This document shows positions 51,999 to 61,763 of a stretch of 64,000 nucleotides of DNA, piece by piece. The stretch is from Streptomyces sp. Tue6028 (GTDB taxonomy: Bacteria > Actinomycetota > Actinomycetes > Streptomycetales > Streptomycetaceae): assembly GCF_002300165.1 (NCBI RefSeq), contig NZ_MLCE01000036.1:124001-188000 (forward strand), given 5' to 3'. Every line of letters starts with the position of its first letter. Within the stretch, counting starts at the first letter, position 1. Below the pieces are notes generated by a model, which was given only the letters and a program-made list of their open reading frames with translations, searched no databases and had not been told where the DNA came from. A program made the translations under genes and the position numbers.

Positions 51999-52517
51999 CC
52001 CGCGCGGTTCGGTGCGCGGCCGGCCACGCGGCGGTCGCTCCGCTCGTACGTCGGGAGCCCGCTGCAACTCCTGCTGCTCGCCTGCTCGTTCGCGCTCGCC
52101 GGATACGCGGGGGTACGGCTCCTCGCGGACGACTGGTTCGCCGTGGCGCTCTGGTTCGTGGGTGCCGCCGTGCTGCACGACCTGGTGCTGGTGCCTCTGT
52201 ACGCGGGTGCCGACCGGGCGCTGACCGGCGCACTGGACAGGGTGGGCCGCCGGGAGTGGACGCTCTACGTCCGTGTCCCGGCGGCGCTGTCCGCGCTCCT
52301 CCTGCTCGTGTGGTTCCCGCTCGTCACCGGGCAGGTCGCGGACCACTACCGGTCCGCGACCGGCCTGCCCGGCGACGGTTTCCTCGCCCGCTGGCTGCTG
52401 ATCACGGCGGTGCTGTTCGGAGGTTCGGCGGCGCTGCTCGTCCTGCGGACGTGGCGCACCGCGCGGTCGGACCGGTTGCGCAGGGCGGCGAAGGAGCGCC
52501 CGCCGGCCGCCCACTGA
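51894..52517 (+). CDS. Four-helix membrane protein with pentapeptide-repeat N-terminus
   Basis: Protein of 207 residues, coupled to the molybdenum enzyme gene. Residues 1-35 are seven pentapeptides of type MRWPA coded by 15-bp repeats. The rest has helices LQLLLLACSFALAGYAGVRLL, WFAVALWFVGAAVLHDLVLVPLY, VRVPAALSALLLLVWFPLV and WLLITAVLFGGSAALLVL. It may be an accessory subunit of the oxidoreductase. The 3' end overlaps the convergent methyltransferase gene by 172 bp. No recognised enzyme motif. Confidence 0.7.
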   Translation: MRRPVVRRPTMRWPAMRWPAMRWPAMKRPVLRWPGPARFGARPATRRSLRSYVGSPLQLLLLACSFALAGYAGVRLLADDWFAVALWFVGAAVLHDLVLVPLYAGADRALTGALDRVGRREWTLYVRVPAALSALLLLVWFPLVTGQVADHYRSATGLPGDGFLARWLLITAVLFGGSAALLVLRTWRTARSDRLRRAAKERPPAAH

Positions 52518-53197
52518 CCCTCCGGGCGCCAGCCCGCGCGCACCCCGTGCCGCAACAGGGCCGGGGTGCCGACGCGGGCCCAGGGGAACGCCGGCCCGCC
52601 GGCGCCGCCCTGGGCGTCGAGGGCCCGGACGACATGGACGCTGACGCGTTCGTCGACGTCCACGTCCGGGAGCGTCTCGGCGAGCAGCAGGCCGCCGGGC
52701 GCCACCAGCTGGGACAGTCGGCGCAGCAGGGCGGCCGGGTCGCCGCCGATGCCGATGTTGCCGTCGACGAGCAGCGCGGTGTTCCAGCGCCCCTCACCGG
52801 GGAGCGGTTCGAACACGGACCGGCGCAGCGCCTGTCCGCCGAGCCGCAGGGTCCGGGCCACCGCGGTCTCGCTCACGTCGATGCCCAGCGCGCGATGGCC
52901 CCGGGCCGCGAGCTCGGCGACCAGCCGCCCGGGGCCGCAGCCGACGTCCAGCACGGCGCCCTCGCAGCGCCCCAGGACCTGGAGGTCCACCGCGTCGGCC
53001 CGCGCGCACCAGCGTTCCACCTCCAGGGGCAGCAGCCAGCCGTCGGTCCGGCGCAGGAAGAGCGGGCCCCGGCCGCGCGCCAAGGCGTCCGCGTACGGGT
53101 CGGCGCCCCAGGTGCCCGGTGCGCCGGTTCCCGGGCCGGTCGCCGGCCGGTCCGGACCGGCGACCTCGGCGGTGGTGATCTCGCGGGCGCCGTTCAT
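52346..53197 (-). CDS. SAM-dependent methyltransferase
   Basis: Class I methyltransferase of 283 residues. The SAM motif is AVLDVGCGPGRLVAELAARG (about residues 80-99), then ALGIDVSETAVA, and a later VDGNIGIGGDPAALLRRLSQLVAPGGLLLAE. The usual family end is near GRSFAALR; about 55 residues follow that are only the complement of the convergent membrane-protein gene, so this tail is probably not functional. Its ATG overlaps the stop of the glycosyltransferase-like gene by 4 bp. Confidence 0.82.
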   Translation of the reverse strand: MNGAREITTAEVAGPDRPATGPGTGAPGTWGADPYADALARGRGPLFLRRTDGWLLPLEVERWCARADAVDLQVLGRCEGAVLDVGCGPGRLVAELAARGHRALGIDVSETAVARTLRLGGQALRRSVFEPLPGEGRWNTALLVDGNIGIGGDPAALLRRLSQLVAPGGLLLAETLPDVDVDERVSVHVVRALDAQGGAGGPAFPWARVGTPALLRHGVRAGWRPEGQWAAGGRSFAALRNRSDRAVRHVRRTSSAAEPPNSTAVISSQRARKPSPGRPVADR

Positions 53198-53814
53198 CGG
53201 TCACCGGCCGCCGCTGCGAGGCGGCCCAGCTCGGCCGCGAAGCGGCCACCGGGTGCCGAGGCGGCGACCGCCTCCGCGTCCGCGGCCGTGTCGACGTCCC
53301 GCAGCCGGGGCAGATCGCGCACCCGCAGTCCCGCTGCCGTGAGGCGGTCCCGCTGCACGGCTCCGGTGGTGGGCGTCGACATCGGAACGCCCCTCAGGAG
53401 CGCGGGATCGGGTGCGGCGAGCCCCAGAGCCCAGAAGCCGCCGTCCTCGGCCGGCCCGAACCAGGCGTCGCAGTCGGCGAAGTCCACGGTGAGCAGCGCC
53501 GGCGTCACCTGAGGCGTGTCCATCCCGATGAGCAGCGCGGGTCCGGTGCAGCCGGCGAAGGCCGCGGCCAGCCGCTGGTCGAGCCCGCCCGCGCACTGCG
53601 GTACGACGTCGAAGCCGGGCGGCAGCCAGGCGCCCGGCGCTCCGTCGAGCACCAGGACACGGCGCGCCGCGGGCGTCGCGGCCACCGCGCGCAGGGTGTC
53701 CACGAGCGCGGCTTCCGCGAGCGTCGCCGCCTGCCGGGGAGTGAACGGAGGCGTCAGGCGGGTCTTGACCCGTCCCGGCCGCGGTTCCTTGGCGATGACG
53801 AGGAGCGTGGTCAC
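53194..53814 (-). CDS. DUF2064 / TIGR04282 glycosyltransferase-like protein
   Basis: Nucleotidyl/glycosyl-transferase-fold protein of 206 residues. It starts TTLLVIAKEPRPGRVKTRLTPP, the usual TIGR04282 opening, followed by QCAGGLDQRLAAAF, ALLIGMDTPQVTP, DAWFGPAEDGGFWALGL and RDVDTAADAEAV. The family is often named after arsenosugar synthesis, but nothing here indicates arsenic. Middle gene of a three-gene minus-strand operon with 4-bp overlaps on both sides. Confidence 0.85.
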   Translation of the reverse strand: MTTLLVIAKEPRPGRVKTRLTPPFTPRQAATLAEAALVDTLRAVAATPAARRVLVLDGAPGAWLPPGFDVVPQCAGGLDQRLAAAFAGCTGPALLIGMDTPQVTPALLTVDFADCDAWFGPAEDGGFWALGLAAPDPALLRGVPMSTPTTGAVQRDRLTAAGLRVRDLPRLRDVDTAADAEAVAASAPGGRFAAELGRLAAAAGDR

Positions 53815-54536
53815 TGGGCGGTTCCTCCGGGGTGCGGGGTGGCTGCGGGGGCGGCGCCGGGCGGCTCGGCCAGGACACGGCGCATGTCCCGCACCGCGTG
53901 CCAGGTGCCGCGCCAGGTGCCCGTCACCTTGGACGCGCCGGTGCGCGGCAGATAGGGCACGTCGTGCTCGGTGACGCGCCAGCCGGCGTCGGCGGCGCGG
54001 ACGACCATCTGGAGCGGGTAGCCGCTGCGGCGGTCGGTGAGGCCGAGGGCGAGCAGGGGCTCGCGGCGCGCCGCGCGGAGCGGCCCGAGGTCGCGCAGGC
54101 GCAGCCCCGTGCGACGGCGCACCATCCGGGCGAGCACGGCGTTGCCCGCGCGGGCGTGCGCGGGCCAGGCGCCGCGTTCGCGTGGGCGGCGCCGTCCGAG
54201 CACCAGGTCCGCCCCGCCGTCCCGTACCTCGCGTACGAACGGCACGAGCAGCGACGGGTCGAGCGAGGCGTCGCAGTCGCAGAAGCACACGATGTCCGCG
54301 GTGGCGGCGGTGAGGCCGGCGTGGCAGGCGGCACCGAAGCCGCGGCGCTCCTCGCGCACGACGGTCGCGCCGAGGGCGCGGGCCAGCTCCGCCGAGCCGT
54401 CGGTGGAACCGTTGTCCACGACGAGGGCGCGCCAGCCGGGCGGGATGCGGGCGAGCACCCAGGGGAGGGCCTCGGCTTCGTCCAGGCAGGGCAGGACCAC
54501 GTCGACTTCCGGGTCCGGGGAGGGAGAGGTCGTCAC
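53811..54536 (-). CDS. Family 2 glycosyltransferase
   Basis: GT-A fold transferase of 241 residues. It has DVVLPCLDEAEALPWVLARIP, ALVVDNGSTDGSAELARALG, the acidic metal motif FCDCDASLD, DLVLGRRRP and YPLQMVVRAADAGWRVTEHDVPYLPR. This resembles dolichyl-phosphate-mannose-synthase-like enzymes. Start at GTG 54536 is chosen because GGGTGAA lies just upstream; GTG 54545 is an alternative. It begins an operon with the DUF2064 and methyltransferase genes. Confidence 0.85.
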   Translation of the reverse strand: MTTSPSPDPEVDVVLPCLDEAEALPWVLARIPPGWRALVVDNGSTDGSAELARALGATVVREERRGFGAACHAGLTAATADIVCFCDCDASLDPSLLVPFVREVRDGGADLVLGRRRPRERGAWPAHARAGNAVLARMVRRRTGLRLRDLGPLRAARREPLLALGLTDRRSGYPLQMVVRAADAGWRVTEHDVPYLPRTGASKVTGTWRGTWHAVRDMRRVLAEPPGAAPAATPHPGGTAQ

Positions 54537-54648
54537 GGCGTTCACCCTACGAACGCGAAGGGGAGATATCGGACTTCGGATCCTTACGAAACACGGACGT
54601 CGGACCGGGCCGACCGCATCGGCGACGAGCCGGTGGGAGGCTGGACGC

Positions 54649-55787
<1,139 letters not shown>

Positions 55788-55791
<4 letters not shown>

Positions 55792-55823
55792 CCACCGCCC
55801 TGCCGCGCGAGGAGGCGGCCTGA
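55788..55823 (+). CDS. Possible 11-codon coupler frame between regulator and kinase
   Basis: ATG at 55788 overlaps the regulator TGA, and the frame MTTALPREEAA stops 2 bp before the kinase ATG. Its codons include the GAGGAGG ribosome site of the kinase. The region looks like a duplicated start site. Confidence 0.35.
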
Positions 55824-55825
55824 CC

Positions 55826-56938
55826 ATGCACGACATACTGCTCATGGCGCTGTACGCCTTCCTGGGCGCCGCGGCCGCCGGACTGCTCGGCGCGGCGGCT
55901 CTGTGGCTGCTGCGGCGACGGTCGCTCACCGCGTCGCTCGGCGTCGTCGCCGCGGTCGCCGTGACCGCCATGCTCGCGGGGACGCTCGCCGTGGCCTGGG
56001 CGATGTTCCTGTCCTCCCACGACCTGACCGTGGTGACCACGGTCGTCGCCATGGCGGCCGTGGTGTCCCTGGCCACCGCACTGCTGCTGGGCCGCTGGGT
56101 CGTGGCGCGCAGCCGGGCGCTCACCCTCGCCGCCCGTTCCTTCGGCGACGGCGGCGACTTCGCCGCGCCCGACGGCCCGGCGACCGCCGAACTGGAGGCG
56201 CTGGGCCGGGAACTGGCGGCCACCAGCGCGAAGCTGGCGCGGTCCCGTGAGCGTGAGCGCGCCCTGGAGACCTCGCGCCGCGAACTGGTCGCGTGGATCT
56301 CGCACGACCTGCGTACCCCGCTGGCCGGACTGCGCGCGATGTCCGAGGCGCTGGAGGACGGGGTGGCGGCCGACCCCGAGCGCTATCTGCGCCAGATGCG
56401 CACCGAGGTCGAACGGCTCAACGGCATGGTGGGCGACCTGTTCGAGCTGTCCCGCATCCATGCGGGCGCCCTCGCGCTCTCCCCGTCGCGCGTCTGCGTG
56501 TACGACCTCGTCGGAGACGCCCTGGCGGGCGCGGACCCGCTGGCTCGCGAGCACGGGGTCCGGCTGGTCGGCGACCGTGTCGAGCCGGTCCCGGTCGAGG
56601 TGGACGGCAAGGAGATGAGCCGGGTCCTGGGCAATCTGCTGGTGAACGCGATCCGCCGGACGCCGGCCGACGGTACGGTCGCGGTCGCCGCCGAACGGTC
56701 GGACGAGGGGGTCGTGCTGTCCGTGACCGACGGCTGCGGCGGCATCCCCGAGGAGGACCTGCCGCGCGTCTTCGACACGGGCTGGCGCGGCACGAACGCC
56801 CGTACCCCTCCCGCCGGAGCCGGCCTGGGCCTTGCCATCGTCCGGGGCATCGTGGAGGCCCACCAGGGCCGGGCGGCCGTGCGCAACGTCCCCGGGGGCT
56901 GCTGCTTCGAGGTCAGACTGCCCACGGCCGAGGTGTGA
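55826..56938 (+). CDS. Sensor histidine kinase
   Basis: Membrane kinase of 370 residues. Three helices are predicted in the first 90 residues (LMALYAFLGAAAAGLLGAAALWLL, SLGVVAAVAVTAMLAGTLAVAWA, LTVVTTVVAMAAVVSLATALLLG), with very little outside sequence. A HAMP-like linker leads to the H-box SHDLRTPLAGLRAMSE with H160, the N-box NLLVNAIRR, VTDGCGGIP and GAGLGLAIV. It pairs with the upstream regulator. With a short outside loop, the signal is probably sensed in the membrane. Confidence 0.9.
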   Translation: MHDILLMALYAFLGAAAAGLLGAAALWLLRRRSLTASLGVVAAVAVTAMLAGTLAVAWAMFLSSHDLTVVTTVVAMAAVVSLATALLLGRWVVARSRALTLAARSFGDGGDFAAPDGPATAELEALGRELAATSAKLARSRERERALETSRRELVAWISHDLRTPLAGLRAMSEALEDGVAADPERYLRQMRTEVERLNGMVGDLFELSRIHAGALALSPSRVCVYDLVGDALAGADPLAREHGVRLVGDRVEPVPVEVDGKEMSRVLGNLLVNAIRRTPADGTVAVAAERSDEGVVLSVTDGCGGIPEEDLPRVFDTGWRGTNARTPPAGAGLGLAIVRGIVEAHQGRAAVRNVPGGCCFEVRLPTAEV

Positions 56939-56989
56939 GCGGCGCACGCGGGCGAGACCGCGAGACTCTCGCGCAGGTGCGGCTCCGCC

Positions 56990-57068
56990 ACTCCCCACGC
57001 GGCCGCGCGGTCGCGGACTCCCGCGTCGCTACTCCCCACGTAGCCGCGCGGTCGCGAACTCCCGCATC
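56990..57068. repeat. 41-bp duplication spanning the epimerase stop codon
   Basis: ACTCCCCACG(CG/TA)GCCGCGCGGTCGCG(G/A)ACTCCCGC occurs at 56990-57027 and 57031-57068. The stop (57029-57031) lies at the joint. The period is not a multiple of three. Confidence 0.9.
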
Positions 57069-58024
57069 CCCTCGGTGAATCCGACCTCGGCCTTCCAGCC
57101 CAGCTCGGCCCGCAGCCGCGTCGAGTCGGCGGTGATGTGCCGGACGTCCCCGAGCCGGTACTCCCCGGTCACCACGGGCTCGGGGCCCCGGGAGGCCGCG
57201 GCGAGGGCCTGTGCCATCTCGCCGACCGTGTGCGGTTCGCCGCTGCCGGTGTTGTAGGCCGTGAGCGCGCCCGCGCGTGAACCCGCCTCCAGAGCGGCCA
57301 CGTTGGCCGCCGCCACATCCCGAACGTGCACGAAGTCCCGCCGCTGGCCGCCGTCCTCGAAGACGCGCGGCGCCTCGCCCCGGGCGAGAGCCGAACGGAA
57401 GAAGGAGGCGACCCCGGCGTACGGGGTGTCGCGGGGCATCCCGGGGCCGTACACGTTGTGGTAGCGCAGCGACACCGCGCTGCCACCGGTGGACCGGGCC
57501 CACGCGGCCGCCAGATGTTCCTGGGCCAGCTTCGTGGTGGCGTAGACGTTCCGCGGATCGGCGGGGGCGTCCTCGCCCACCAGCCCCGGGGTCAACTCCG
57601 CACCGCAGCGCGGACACCGGGGCTCGAACCGCCCCGCGTCCAGGTCCGTCACGGCCCGGGGCCCCGGTCGTACCGCCCCGTGCCGTCCGCACGCGTACGC
57701 GCCCTCGCCGTACACGACCATCGAGCCGGCGAGCACGAGCCGCCGTACCCCCGCGTCGGCCATCGCGGAGAGCAGCACCGCCGTGCCGAGGGCGTTGCGC
57801 GAGACGTACTCCGCCGCGTCGCCGAACCCCGTGCCCAGACCGACCATCGCCGCCTGGTGGCACACGGCGTCCACCGTCGGGAGGGCGGTGGCGACCGCGT
57901 CCGCGTTCCGCACGTCGAGGCCGTCGCGCAGGTCGAACGCGAGCGGCTCGTGCCCCCGCGCCCGCAGCGCCCGTACGACATGGGACCCGATGAACCCGGC
58001 GTCGCCGGTGACCAGTACTCGCAT
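57029..58024 (-). CDS. NAD-dependent epimerase/dehydratase (extended SDR)
   Basis: Nucleotide-sugar-type enzyme of 331 residues. The Rossmann motif is VLVTGDAGFIGSHVVRAL, with GSMVVYGEGAY and the catalytic pair YATTKLAQEH (YxxxK). An insertion FEPRCPRCGAELTP with a CxxC pair plus another Cys upstream may bind zinc, as in some actinobacterial epimerases. RYHNVYGPGMP is the substrate-loop signature. It probably supplies a sugar to the neighbouring glycosyltransferases. Confidence 0.87.
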   Translation of the reverse strand: MRVLVTGDAGFIGSHVVRALRARGHEPLAFDLRDGLDVRNADAVATALPTVDAVCHQAAMVGLGTGFGDAAEYVSRNALGTAVLLSAMADAGVRRLVLAGSMVVYGEGAYACGRHGAVRPGPRAVTDLDAGRFEPRCPRCGAELTPGLVGEDAPADPRNVYATTKLAQEHLAAAWARSTGGSAVSLRYHNVYGPGMPRDTPYAGVASFFRSALARGEAPRVFEDGGQRRDFVHVRDVAAANVAALEAGSRAGALTAYNTGSGEPHTVGEMAQALAAASRGPEPVVTGEYRLGDVRHITADSTRLRAELGWKAEVGFTEGMREFATARLRGE

Positions 58025-58075
58025 GCGACTCACGCTAGGGCGGCGGCCCCGCCCCACGGCAGCAGCGCGCCCGTC

Positions 58076-58670
58076 ATGTCACGGCTCCGTAAGACCTCCA
58101 GGTCGTGGGCGGCCGACGAGACGGACGGCGAGGGCAGGGCCGACGTACTGCGGACCCTCAGCCTGCACGACCACCCGCACGCGAAGCCCTCGGCGTGCGC
58201 CACCACGGCCATCCGGGCCCCCGCGTCCGACGGCGGGTGCCGGATGTCCTCGCCGGGCGCGACGTACCCCGCAGGCCCGCGGCCACGGCCGCGCTGCTCG
58301 CCCCCTGCGGGACCCCGACCCCGAGGTGCGGATGAGCGCGGGCGGAGCGCTGCCGGGGTGGGACGGCCCCGGCCTGGACGGCACCCGGGAACTGCTCGCG
58401 CCGGCGCGGGACCCGCACCCGGACGTGCGCGGCGTCGCCGCGGAGGCACTGGCCGCGTTCGGGGGACGGCACACCCGCCGTCGCGGACGCGCTCGTCGCC
58501 CTGCTCGGCGAGGACGACCGGTCGGTCCGCCCAGCGGCCGCCTACGGGCTCGCCGGCGCGACGATCCGCGCACGGCGGAGGCGATCGAGCGGGTGGGTCC
58601 GCTCGGGCCCGCGTCCGCCGAGGGCCACCGGGCCCACCGGCTGTGGTCACGCCACGGACGGACCGGCTGA
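58076..58670 (+). pseudogene. Frameshifted HEAT-repeat protein gene
   Basis: HEAT-type repeats are readable only when the frame is changed. LRDPDPEVRMSAGGALPG and ARDPHPDVRGVAAEALAAFG are in one frame, then VADALVALLGEDDRSVRPAA in another, then DDPRTAEAIERVG back in the first, ending at TGA 58668. The start ATG 58076 opens in a third frame (MSRLRKTSRSWAADETDG). At least two or three indels are needed, so the gene looks decayed, barring sequencing error. Confidence 0.65.
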
Positions 58671-58738
58671 CAGCGGGCCCGTACCCGGTCACGCTCCAGC
58701 GTCGCGCGATCGCCGGGTGTCATATGATTCACGAATTT

Positions 58739-58763
58739 GTTTGCGTGTGTCGAGAGAGGGAAA
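58739..58763 (+). promoter_or_regulatory. Possible SigB-type promoter of the sigma gene
   Basis: GTTT and GGGAAA are separated by 15 nt, loosely matching GNNT-N14-16-GGGTAY. The -10 deviates, so this is a weak call that would imply self-regulation. Confidence 0.3.
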
Positions 58764-58902
58764 CTGGGAGAAGAGTGCTTCGGACAGGAGGCACGTCCGT
58801 GGGAGCCGGTATGCCGGACCGCGGGTGTCTCCTCTCGGCCCGTGTGCGTGCCCTCCCATGGTGACTGTTCAGTCAGCACCTCCTGAGGGAGTTGTGAGCA
58901 CC

Positions 58903-59697
58903 ATGTCCGTCACGGCGAGAACGACGCATCACCCCCACGACGACGCCCCCGACACCACCGAAGCATTCGAACGTCTGTCCGCTCTTCCCGACGGTCCGCA
59001 GCGGCAGGCGCTGCGCGACGAGCTCGTCAGGACCTGGCTCCCCATGGCCGAACGCATAGCCGGACGGTTCCGTGGCCGGGGGGAGTCCATAGAGGACCTC
59101 GTCCAGGTCGCCGCACTGGGTCTCGTCAAGGCCGTCGACCGCTACGACCCCGCCCTGGGGCACGCCTTCGAGAGCTACGCCATCCCCACCATCACCGGCG
59201 AGATCAAGCGCCACTTCCGGGACCACATGTGGATCCTGCACGTGCCGCGCCGGGTCCAGGACCTGCGCAACCGCGTACGTGCCGCGCTCAAGGAGCTGTC
59301 CCAGACGATCCCGGGCCGACGGCCGACCGTCACCGAGATCGCCGAGTGCGCCCACCTGTGCGAGGACGACGTACGGACCGCCCTGGAGGCGCTGGACAGC
59401 TTCACCGCCCTGTCGCTGGACGCCGATCTGCCGGGCAGCGACGACGGGTACGCGCTGTCCGACGCCCTCGGCGAGCCCGACACCGGCTACGACCTGGTCG
59501 TGGACCGGGAGGCCGTGAAACCCCTGCTGTGCGAGTTGCCCGAGCGGGAGCGGACCATCCTCTACCTGCGCTTCTTCCGCGGCATGACACAGAGCGGCAT
59601 CGCACGGCAGCTCGGCATCTCGCAGATGCACGTGTCCCGGCTGATCAGCAACTCGTGCAGCGCGGTGCGGGAACAGGCGCTCGCCGATGTGGCGTAG
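58903..59697 (+). CDS. SigB/SigF-family RNA polymerase sigma factor
   Basis: Stress or developmental sigma factor of 264 residues. Regions are visible in order: DELVRTWLPMAERIAGRFRGRGESIEDLVQVAALGLVKAVDRYDP-type region 2, YAIPTITGEIKRHFRDH, VPRRVQDLRNRVRAALKEL (region 3), and region 4 ERTILYLRFFRGMTQSGIARQLGISQMHVSRL. The ATG is 11 nt after GAGGGAG; the GTG 9 bp earlier is also possible. A possible SigB-like promoter (GTTT-N15-GGGAAA) starts near 58739. No anti-sigma gene is adjacent. Confidence 0.93.
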   Translation: MSVTARTTHHPHDDAPDTTEAFERLSALPDGPQRQALRDELVRTWLPMAERIAGRFRGRGESIEDLVQVAALGLVKAVDRYDPALGHAFESYAIPTITGEIKRHFRDHMWILHVPRRVQDLRNRVRAALKELSQTIPGRRPTVTEIAECAHLCEDDVRTALEALDSFTALSLDADLPGSDDGYALSDALGEPDTGYDLVVDREAVKPLLCELPERERTILYLRFFRGMTQSGIARQLGISQMHVSRLISNSCSAVREQALADVA

Positions 59698-59721
59698 GCA
59701 CCCCGGTGCCCTGTACACCGA

Positions 59722-59761
59722 ACCGGCCGCCCTGCCGAGTCGACCCGGCAGGGCGGCCGGT
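59722..59761 (+). terminator. Strong terminator after the sigma gene
   Basis: Perfect 16-bp inverted repeat (ACCGGCCGCCCTGCCG and complement) with an 8-nt loop, 25 bp past the sigma stop. Confidence 0.85.
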
Positions 59762-59870
59762 GGCGAGCTCACTGCCGAACCCTCCCGGGAGCGGTTGGCC
59801 AGTGCCCCGCTCCTTTCGGACTACCGGGGAGGGAGCGATCGAAACACCCGCGCGCCTCGGGCGTCCGGAC

Positions 59871-60197
59871 TCACGGCGGCGGTGGCGCACCCGGGATCTC
59901 CGTGGGCCCGTACTTGTCGAGCGTCTCCTCCAGGACCGCGCGCACGTCCGCGGGCAGCTCTCCCTCCTGCCCCCAGACGATGATCATCTCCGCGACGGCG
60001 CGCAGCTTGATGTTCGTGTGCTGGGACACCTCCCGCAGGACGGCCCAGCCCTGCTCGGGCGTCACCCGTCCGAGCGCCACCATCATGCCGATGGCCTGGT
60101 CCACGACGGCGTGCGAGGTGACCGCTTCCTTCAACTGGTCGATCTCTTCCCGCAGTCTGCGCGGATCGTCGTCATCCGGACGGGCGTCTGGACTCAT
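59871..60197 (-). CDS. ANTAR-domain protein
   Basis: RNA-binding antitermination-type protein of 108 residues. The ANTAR domain is clear: EIDQLKEAVTSHAVVDQAIGMMVALGRVTPEQGWAVLREVSQHTNIKLRAVAEMII-type sequence, with the conserved Ala, Gly and aromatic positions of its three helices. There is no attached GAF or receiver sensor. ATG 60197 is chosen because GGAGG lies 5 nt upstream; an upstream ATG at 60254 lacks one. The neighbouring sigma gene is convergent with it. Confidence 0.88.
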   Translation of the reverse strand: MSPDARPDDDDPRRLREEIDQLKEAVTSHAVVDQAIGMMVALGRVTPEQGWAVLREVSQHTNIKLRAVAEMIIVWGQEGELPADVRAVLEETLDKYGPTEIPGAPPPP

Positions 60198-60296
60198 CGT
60201 CCCCTCCGGGCGGGGTGTGTCGTCGGGCAGGGCTCCTGGATCCATCGTCGCCACTGCACCGGGCGTGTGCCAACGCTGCGGAGGACATCGACTCGT

Positions 60297-60358
60297 CCCC
60301 GTACGGAGCCCGGGTCCCGCCCGACGCGTCGCCGTACCGAGCCCGGGTCCCGCCCGGC
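60297..60358. repeat. 33-bp direct repeat
   Basis: CCGTACSGAGCCCGGGTCCC plus GCCCG occurs twice, 33 bp apart, in the gene-free stretch between the ANTAR start and the ABC permease terminator. Confidence 0.75.
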
Positions 60359-60396
60359 CCGTAGCCGTGCCGCGCCGCCCGTCCCGCCCCCCGACA

Positions 60397-60435
60397 CGAC
60401 GGGGGCAGCCGCTCGACGAGCGGCTGCCCCCGTCG
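60397..60435 (-). terminator. Strong terminator after the FtsX-type permease gene
   Basis: Perfect 19-bp arms (CGACGGGGGCAGCCGCTCG and complement) around a single central base, 15 bp past the permease stop. Confidence 0.9.
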
Positions 60436-60449
60436 CTACCCGTACGCGA

Positions 60450-61760
60450 TCACGCGGCCAGGGTCACGGCCTCCACCGCGGGTGCCCGCACGGCGTGCCG
60501 GGCCGTGAGCAGGCTCGTGCCCACCGTCACCAGCGCCGCGACCGCGACGACGCCGAGCCAGATTCCCGGCCCCCGGCCGGGCAGCGGCGTGTCCGACCGG
60601 ACCAGCGTGAAGGGGAGGATCCCGGCGAGCCCGGCCAATGTGCCGAAGAAGACGCCGGTCACCGTCAGGACCACGCTCTCCACGCCGACCGCCGCGAGGA
60701 CCTGCCCCGGTGTCGCGCCGGCCAGTCGCTGCCGCCCGAACTCCCCGGCCCGGTAAGTCGTGGCCGCGTACAGGGAGTTGACCAGCATCACGCAGGCGAA
60801 GACCACGATGATCCCGACGACCACCAGGTTCAGGGTCTCCAGGTTCTTGGCGTCGACGGACTTCGGCAGGCCGGAGGCGTCGATCGCGTCGTTCTCGACG
60901 GCCTGCATGTACAGGGTCGCCGTCGCCACGCAGGTGAACAGGATCAACGGCATCAGGACCGCGGACAGTTCCGCGGCGCGGCGTCGCAGGTTCCGCACGG
61001 CGAACCAGCCGCTCGCCCCCGGCAGGGGCAGCCGGTCCAGCACGGTCGTCAGCAGTTTCGGGGACACCAGCGCGCACCCCACGGACAGCAGGATCGCGCC
61101 GTAGGCGGGCGGCGCCATCAGGGCGGCGTCCCGCGCCGAGAAGGCGAAGGTCGAGCAGACGGCCACGGCACCGAGCGCCAGCGCCCCGTACGCGAGCAAC
61201 CTTCGCGCCCCGCGCCGGGGCACGCTCCGCCGGGTGGCCCGGCGCACCGCGAGGAACGCCGCGCCCGCCGCCGCGAGCACCGTGATGCCGATGCCGGACA
61301 TCAGCGCGACGGGACCGAAGGAGTAGTCCACCGACCGCGCCACCTGTCCGCTGTCCTGGAAGACGCCCAGCAGGGCCCGCCCGCCGAGCATCGCCGGACC
61401 GATCGCCAGAACCGCACCCACCAGCGCGATCACGACGGCCTCCCCGACGACCATCCGCCCGATCTGCGCCGGCGTCGCTCCGGAGCAGCGCAACAGCTCC
61501 ATCTCGGAGCGGCGTTGACGGACGTTGACCGTCAGCGTCGACGCCACCGCGAAGAACACCAGCAAGGTGCCGTACCCGCCGACGACGCTCGCCGCGGTGG
61601 ACAGCGACTCCGCGCTCACCCGGTCCACGCCCGGGCGGCCGGCCGTGTCGTGCATCGACTGGAACGTCATGATGATCGCCGCGCCCAGGAACGCGGACAG
61701 CAGGGTCGCCGTGCAGCGCGCGGGGCGCTTGCGCAGCGAACGCAGGGCCAGAGCGAACAT
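60450..61760 (-). CDS. MacB/FtsX-type ABC permease
   Basis: Membrane subunit of 436 residues with the FtsX domain layout: an N-terminal helix (RCTATLLSAFLGAAIIMTF), a first FtsX block (GGYGTLLVFFAVASTLTVNVRQRRSEMELLRCSGATPAQIGRMV), and a second near the C-terminus (ETLNLVVVGIIVVFACVMLVNSLYAATTYR and GATPGQVLAAVGVESVVL). About eight to ten helices are predicted. With the ATPase it forms an export or lipoprotein-type transporter. Cargo is unknown. The gene begins 4 bp after the ATPase stop. Confidence 0.9.
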   Translation of the reverse strand: MFALALRSLRKRPARCTATLLSAFLGAAIIMTFQSMHDTAGRPGVDRVSAESLSTAASVVGGYGTLLVFFAVASTLTVNVRQRRSEMELLRCSGATPAQIGRMVVGEAVVIALVGAVLAIGPAMLGGRALLGVFQDSGQVARSVDYSFGPVALMSGIGITVLAAAGAAFLAVRRATRRSVPRRGARRLLAYGALALGAVAVCSTFAFSARDAALMAPPAYGAILLSVGCALVSPKLLTTVLDRLPLPGASGWFAVRNLRRRAAELSAVLMPLILFTCVATATLYMQAVENDAIDASGLPKSVDAKNLETLNLVVVGIIVVFACVMLVNSLYAATTYRAGEFGRQRLAGATPGQVLAAVGVESVVLTVTGVFFGTLAGLAGILPFTLVRSDTPLPGRGPGIWLGVVAVAALVTVGTSLLTARHAVRAPAVEAVTLAA

Positions 61761-61763
61761 CCC

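Noticed and set aside
53194..53814. Arsenic resistance or arsenosugar gene
   Set aside because: Only the family name suggests arsenic; there are no ars genes nearby.
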